From: Paracoccaceae bacterium
GTDB lineage: Bacteria; Pseudomonadota; Alphaproteobacteria; Rhodobacterales; Rhodobacteraceae
Direction of reading: 5' to 3'
Assembly (NCBI GenBank): GCA_024644285.1
Contig: JAHELH010000047.1
Coordinates: forward strand, 2,155 to 11,658
Length of the DNA: 9,504 nucleotides
The position numbers and the translations under genes are program-made. Under the pieces are notes generated by a model that did not search any database, was not told the origin of the DNA, and worked only from the letters and a program-made list of their open reading frames with translations. Of this stretch, positions 6,028-9,504 are shown piece after piece (the first letter of the stretch is position 1; every line of letters begins with the position of its first letter).

Positions 6028-7581
6028 CTAGCCTTCCCGCCGGTAGAGCCGAACCATGGCGCGGCGCAACGGCTCGATCCGGGCCGCGCGCGCATTCAGC
6101 AGGGCCACGCGGTCCGGCTGCGGATCATAGAGGATGCCGCTTTGGTTTTGAACTTTGCCGGCCGCCTGCCAGACCGTCTCGGCCCAGCCGAGGCTTGGCA
6201 TTGCCATCGCCGCCGCCCCCAGCACGCCGGAATAGCGCGCCTCGCCCACCCGAACCGGCCGGTTCAACGCATCCGCGACGGCCTGCGCCAGCGCGGGATT
6301 TTCGGCCGCGCCGCCGATCATCGGAACCGCGCCTTGGGTCTGCGCGCCCCGGCGCCGGATCACCTTGGACCAGGCCCAGCGGAGGTTGAGCGCGACGCCC
6401 TCGATCACGCTGCGCTTCAGCGCCGCGCGGTCGTGGCGCAGACTCAGCCCGTGAAAGCCGCCGCGGAGACGCTCTTCGTCGACCGGCACCCGCTCGCCCG
6501 CCAGCCAGGGAAGGAACAGCGGGTCGTCGTCGCGCGGCTCGCCCAGATCGCGGTAGAATTCGTCGAGGCCGGCGCCTCCGGCATGTCGTTCCGGGTCGAT
6601 GATTTCGGCCAGCCATCCCAGCGCCGATCCGGCGCTTTCCTGTGTCGCGATCAGCAGCGGTCGGTAGGCCACGGGACCGGTGATCGTGGCATAGGCGTGC
6701 GTCGGGCTTAGGACCCGCCGGTCCCAGAAGCCCGCGATCCAGGCGCTGGTCGACAGGCAGATGTGCAGCGCGCCGTCTTCCACCGCGCCCGATCCGATGG
6801 CGCTGGCGCTCACGTCGCCGCCGCCGGCGACGACCGGCGTTCCGGCGCGCAGCCCGAGTTGCGTTGCAGCGACGCGGGTCAGCCCGCCCGCGACGGCGTC
6901 GCCGCCGATGATCGGCGGCATCCGTTCCAGATCCAGCCCGACCTGATCCGCCAGCCTTTGCGACCAGCCTTCATGGCCCCGCCGCGTGTCCATCAGCCAG
7001 GTCAGGTTGGCGTTGTCCGCGGTCATCGCGGCCGCGCCGGTCGCGCGGCGCAGCAGCCAGCCATGCGCGTCGAGAAAATGCGCGGTCGCGGCGTAGATCT
7101 CCGGCTCGTGCGCCTTGATCCACAGCATCTTGCCGGTCGGATCCATGCCGTTCAGCGACGGCGCCCCGTTGGCCAGGACGGCCCAGCGCAGGCCCATATC
7201 CGCCCGGTAGCCGGCGACCGACGGCGTCCCGCGCACGGTCTTGCGCATCAGCGGCGCTGCGCGCTTGTCGAGCCAGACCAATGCCGGGCGCAGCGGATGG
7301 CCGTCGGCATCGGCGCAGACCAGCCCGCACATCTGGGCGCCGAACACAAGCGACGCGGCGCGGTCCGCCAGGTCCGGCACGTCCGCCTGCAGCCGCGCGA
7401 CGCCGCGCACCAGCGCGTCCCACCAGTCCTCGGGGTTCTGTTCGGCGCAGCTGGGGGCGGGCAGGGACAGGGGGTAGGGCTCGATCGCGGTGGCCAGCAG
7501 CCGCATGTCGCGGGTCACCGCGCCGATCTTGACGCCGGACGTGCCGAAATCGGCCGCCAGGATCAGGTCGCCCTTGGCCAT
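6028..7581 (-). CDS. FGGY-family carbohydrate/polyol kinase, xylulokinase-like
   Basis: The 517-residue protein has the two actin-like lobes of FGGY kinases at normal length. LILAADFGTSGVK (6-18) is the N-terminal phosphate loop; QMCGLV and WLDKRA (103-108) lie at the sugar site; GGGD (253-256) carries the presumed catalytic base D256; LPWLAGERVPV (357-367) and GGAAENPALAQAVADALNRPV (from 423) are the C-lobe ATP-site motifs. The family phosphorylates sugars and polyols with ATP in the cytoplasm. Start ATG 7581 begins just before the first strand; GTG 7626 would add 15 residues of non-conserved sequence. GGAAGG lies about 15 bp upstream, a long spacing. Placed next to two CDP-alcohol enzymes and without sugar importer or isomerase genes, it more likely supplies a phosphorylated head group than feeds catabolism (inference). 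Xylulose, glycerol, erythritol and inositol-like polyols are all possible substrates. Confidence 0.88.
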   Translation of the reverse strand: MAKGDLILAADFGTSGVKIGAVTRDMRLLATAIEPYPLSLPAPSCAEQNPEDWWDALVRGVARLQADVPDLADRAASLVFGAQMCGLVCADADGHPLRPALVWLDKRAAPLMRKTVRGTPSVAGYRADMGLRWAVLANGAPSLNGMDPTGKMLWIKAHEPEIYAATAHFLDAHGWLLRRATGAAAMTADNANLTWLMDTRRGHEGWSQRLADQVGLDLERMPPIIGGDAVAGGLTRVAATQLGLRAGTPVVAGGGDVSASAIGSGAVEDGALHICLSTSAWIAGFWDRRVLSPTHAYATITGPVAYRPLLIATQESAGSALGWLAEIIDPERHAGGAGLDEFYRDLGEPRDDDPLFLPWLAGERVPVDEERLRGGFHGLSLRHDRAALKRSVIEGVALNLRWAWSKVIRRRGAQTQGAVPMIGGAAENPALAQAVADALNRPVRVGEARYSGVLGAAAMAMPSLGWAETVWQAAGKVQNQSGILYDPQPDRVALLNARAARIEPLRRAMVRLYRREG

Positions 7582-7628
7582 CGCTCGCGTGGTGTCCCTT
7601 CCGCATCTTCGCGCCACCGTTGGCACGG

Positions 7629-7675
7629 GCCGAGGGCGGAACGCAAGCCTCGGGCTGAACGCTAGCCTGCGGCGC
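7629..7675. repeat. Degenerate 18-bp tandem repeat at the glycosyltransferase stop
   Basis: The 18-bp block 7629-7646 is followed by 7647-7664, matching at 14 of 18 positions (shared GCC, GGGC, GAACGC), and by a partial third copy to about 7675. The second copy contains the TAG stop of the glycosyltransferase gene. Within it CCGAGG (7630-7635) pairs with CCTCGG (7648-7653). It may be a small slippage duplication or a weak processing hairpin in the 80-bp gap before the kinase gene. Confidence 0.35.
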
Positions 7676-8783
7676 GGGCGTAGAGGTCGAGATATGCCGG
7701 CCCCACGGCGCGGATGTCGAAGCCCTCGGCATGGCCGCGCCCCCAGTCCCGCAGGGCGGCGCGCCGGGTGGGGTCGCCTGTCAGATCGCGGATCCTGGCG
7801 GCCAGCGCGGCGGCGTCGCCGGGCAGCACCAGCAGGTCGGCGCCCGGGCCGGCCAGCACCGAGGCATAGCCGGGATTCGCCGCCGCGATGGGGACCGCCC
7901 CGGCGGACATCGCCTCGGCCAGCACGATGCCGAAGCTTTCACCGTATGGCGCAGGGGCGAGAAACAGGTCGGCCGCCGCGACCAGGGCACGGGCGTCGGC
8001 GTCATCGGGGTGGCCCGCATAGGTCAACCGCCCGCTGGCGTCTCTGGCCACGGCCGTCTCGACCATGCTCCGCAGCGCGCCCTCCCCGGCGACGGTCAGG
8101 TGCAGGCCGGGCACGGTTTCGCTGACCTGCCGCCAGGCCTCGAGCAGAACCGGGACGCCCTTGCGCTCTTCCAGCCGCCCGAGAAAGACCATGCGGATGG
8201 GCCCACCTTCACGCCCCGTATCGGCCAGGGCGCGCCAGCCAGAGAGATCGACGGCGGGCGGCAGGACCTCGATCGCGACGCCGGGCGCAAGGCGTTCGAG
8301 CATCGCAACGGGCGCCTGCGACGGCGCGGTAACGGCAATGCTGTGGCGCAGGAAGTGCCGGGCCGCGCGGCGGATGTAGCGGTCGTGCAGGCCACGACCG
8401 TCCGGGCCCGGCAAGGTGGCGTGGATCGTCGTCACCGTGGGCAGGGCCAGCGCGCGCCACATCTGCCAGACCAGCATCGGCGTCCAGGGCGTGTGCATGT
8501 GCACAAGGTCGGCGCCCCAGCCGCGCAACTCCCGCGCCAGCCGCCGCACCGCCCAGGGCGCGGCGAGGCTGATCTCGAAGCCGGTGCCGTGGAGCGATAT
8601 TGGTCGCGCGTGGCCGATTTCGCAGAGCTGGCCGGCGGCGCGCGGCGCCGCGCCCGGCGCGGGCGGCGCGACGATGCGGGTGTCATGGCCCTGGGCGCAC
8701 AGCCATCCGGCCAGATCGCGCACGTGACGCTGCACGCCGCCGGGGCGGGACATCGCGTAGGGACAGAGTTGAACGATTCTCAT
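7662..8783 (-). CDS. GT4-family glycosyltransferase, PimA-like
   Basis: The 373-residue protein is a GT-B retaining glycosyltransferase of normal length. The N-terminus MRIVQLCPYAMSRPGGVQRH, with GGVQRHV (15-21) as the glycine loop and GH...IVAP just after, closely resembles mycobacterial PimA (phosphatidylinositol mannosyltransferase). HMHTPW (95-100) follows. In the donor domain, LGRLEERKG (201-209) supplies the basic residues R203 and K208 that bind the nucleotide-sugar phosphates, and the E-x7-E motif spans E282-E290 (ESFGIVLAE). No membrane segment is present, so it acts at the cytoplasmic membrane surface. ATG 8783 overlaps the TGA of the preceding gene as ATGA, implying translational coupling, so a CDP-alcohol product is the natural acceptor (inference). 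Sugar donor unknown; GDP-mannose or a UDP-sugar would fit. General capsule-type GT4 activity is the alternative. Confidence 0.9.
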   Translation of the reverse strand: MRIVQLCPYAMSRPGGVQRHVRDLAGWLCAQGHDTRIVAPPAPGAAPRAAGQLCEIGHARPISLHGTGFEISLAAPWAVRRLARELRGWGADLVHMHTPWTPMLVWQMWRALALPTVTTIHATLPGPDGRGLHDRYIRRAARHFLRHSIAVTAPSQAPVAMLERLAPGVAIEVLPPAVDLSGWRALADTGREGGPIRMVFLGRLEERKGVPVLLEAWRQVSETVPGLHLTVAGEGALRSMVETAVARDASGRLTYAGHPDDADARALVAAADLFLAPAPYGESFGIVLAEAMSAGAVPIAAANPGYASVLAGPGADLLVLPGDAAALAARIRDLTGDPTRRAALRDWGRGHAEGFDIRAVGPAYLDLYARAAG

Positions 8784-9478
8784 GGATCGCTTGGCCGCCG
8801 CGCCGCCAATAGCGCGTCGCCGAGGTCGAGCATCGCATAGACCAGCAGGAACCAGACCGAGAGCCACAGCGCAGAGCCGGTCAGCGCCAGAAACGGGATC
8901 AGGCCGGAAAGGCCGGTGACAAGGATCACGGGCAACTCGCGAAGGTGGACGGGCCGTGTGTGTGACTGCAGCCGGTCGTCGGTCAGCGTGTCGCGCACCA
9001 GCCGGGCGAAGAGCCGCAGCCAGGCCGCGCCCGCCGCCGTCGCCGCCCAGCCCCAGCCGCCGCCCAGCGTGCGGTCGGCCAGGATGCCGATGGCGAGATA
9101 CAACAGCGCCCATTGCGCCATGTCGGTCAGGAAATCCAGATCGGCGCCGCGCCGCGAGCTTTGCCCGGTGACCCGTGCCAGCGTGCCGTCGGCGCAGTCG
9201 AGGATCTGGAACAGCACCCCGCTGAAAGCCAGCGTGAGGCCGGCATATCCCAGCGAAAGGACCAGCGCCTGCAGTGGCATCGTCAGCGCCAAGGCCAGCG
9301 CGGCCAGCGTAACCGTCGTGGGACCCAGCCCGGCACGGGCGGCCAGCCACACGAGCGGAAGGCTGGGGGCCCGGTAAAGCAGGGCGATCGCCCAGCTGGT
9401 GCGCATCTCGTCGCGCCAGCGCCCGCCGCGCAGATCCGCAGCGATCGCGCGCATCGAAATCACATGGGCTCCGGTCAC
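8780..9478 (-). CDS. CDP-alcohol phosphotransferase (second family member)
   Basis: This is a 232-residue membrane enzyme with the intact motif D94-x2-D97-G98-x2-A101-R102-x8-G111-x3-D115-x3-D119. About five to six hydrophobic segments are seen (52-72, 76-93, 120-135, 145-160, 183-198, 202-220). LGPTTVTL (51-58) is the usual entry to the first core helix. It lacks the SYxKAR/ERxER pattern of the other member at 5405-6022, so the two probably use different alcohols or act at different steps. GTG 9478 is chosen because GAGGGA lies 10 bases upstream and GTG overlaps a TGA as GTGA; GTG 9463 and ATG 9454 are alternatives that keep the whole core domain. The frame stays open to the window edge, so a longer protein is possible. 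It is coupled to the glycosyltransferase by a 4-bp overlap. Confidence 0.87.
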   Translation of the reverse strand: MTGAHVISMRAIAADLRGGRWRDEMRTSWAIALLYRAPSLPLVWLAARAGLGPTTVTLAALALALTMPLQALVLSLGYAGLTLAFSGVLFQILDCADGTLARVTGQSSRRGADLDFLTDMAQWALLYLAIGILADRTLGGGWGWAATAAGAAWLRLFARLVRDTLTDDRLQSHTRPVHLRELPVILVTGLSGLIPFLALTGSALWLSVWFLLVYAMLDLGDALLAARRPSDP

Positions 9479-9504
9479 CGCGGCGCTGTCCCTCGCTTGA
9501 TGGC
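9475..9504 (-). CDS. Possible C-terminal end of the preceding operon gene
   Basis: On the minus strand, a frame open to the window edge reads AIKRGTAPR and stops at TGA 9477-9475. This stop overlaps the GTG start of the next gene in a GTGA arrangement, mirroring the ATGA overlap at 8780-8783. Nine residues cannot be identified; the support is the operon geometry alone. Confidence 0.35.
   Translation of the reverse strand, partial: AIKRGTAPR

Noticed and set aside
6763..7665. 300-codon open frame on the plus strand
   Set aside because: Antisense to the FGGY kinase, Arg/Gln/His-rich, no ribosome site, no recognisable motif.
7731..8840. 369-codon open frame on the plus strand
   Set aside because: Antisense to the well-supported GT4 gene; composition is that of a shadow frame.
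1..9504. CRISPR array, insertion sequence, retron or phage element
   Set aside because: No regularly spaced repeats, transposase, reverse transcriptase, integrase or phage genes were seen anywhere in the window.

Overview
The window is GC-rich DNA, with codons strongly biased to G or C at the third position. It contains FGGY-kinase, CDP-alcohol phosphotransferase, GT4 and SyrD-type ABC families in tightly packed operon form. This suggests an alphaproteobacterium, probably of the Rhodobacterales. That placement is an inference from style and gene families; no rRNA or other marker gene is present.

Left part (1-1575): the first 36 codons of a leftward gene with a strong ribosome binding site (1-110), then a 430-bp divergent gap (111-540) holding an operator-like element at 215-252, then a rightward phosphotransferase-fold (APH-like) kinase gene (541-1575).

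Middle part (1576-2275): a 700-bp gap without a convincing protein gene, but not empty. Its left half folds into several strong inverted repeats (10-, 11- and 8-bp perfect stems plus smaller hairpins). It ends at a hairpin whose U-tract lies on the minus strand, so it reads as an unrecognised leftward structured RNA gene of about 260 nt. The right half carries the promoter of the next gene. A 19-bp dyad-like motif occurs twice in the gap, exactly 300 bp apart: once upstream of the RNA candidate and once just downstream of the predicted promoter. The next gene (2276-3625) is a SARP-type regulator: winged helix plus BTAD, fused to a class III nucleotidyl cyclase fold that has lost most catalytic residues.

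Right part (3626-9504): a compact leftward operon. In transcription order it holds the last codons of an unseen gene, a CDP-alcohol phosphotransferase, a GT4 glycosyltransferase resembling PimA, an FGGY-type sugar or polyol kinase, a second CDP-alcohol phosphotransferase resembling phosphatidylinositol-phosphate synthases, and a SyrD/PvdE-type fused ABC exporter. Spacings include 4-bp start/stop overlaps and a 5-bp gap.

The operon reads as a pathway. The kinase would phosphorylate a polyol or sugar, a CDP-alcohol enzyme would place it on a lipid (or build a phosphodiester), the GT4 enzyme would glycosylate it at the inner membrane face, and the ABC protein would flip or export the product. 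A PIM-like (phosphatidylinositol mannoside-like) phosphoglycolipid route in an alphaproteobacterium is the most interesting hypothesis here. The head group, sugar donor and exported molecule cannot be read from sequence alone.
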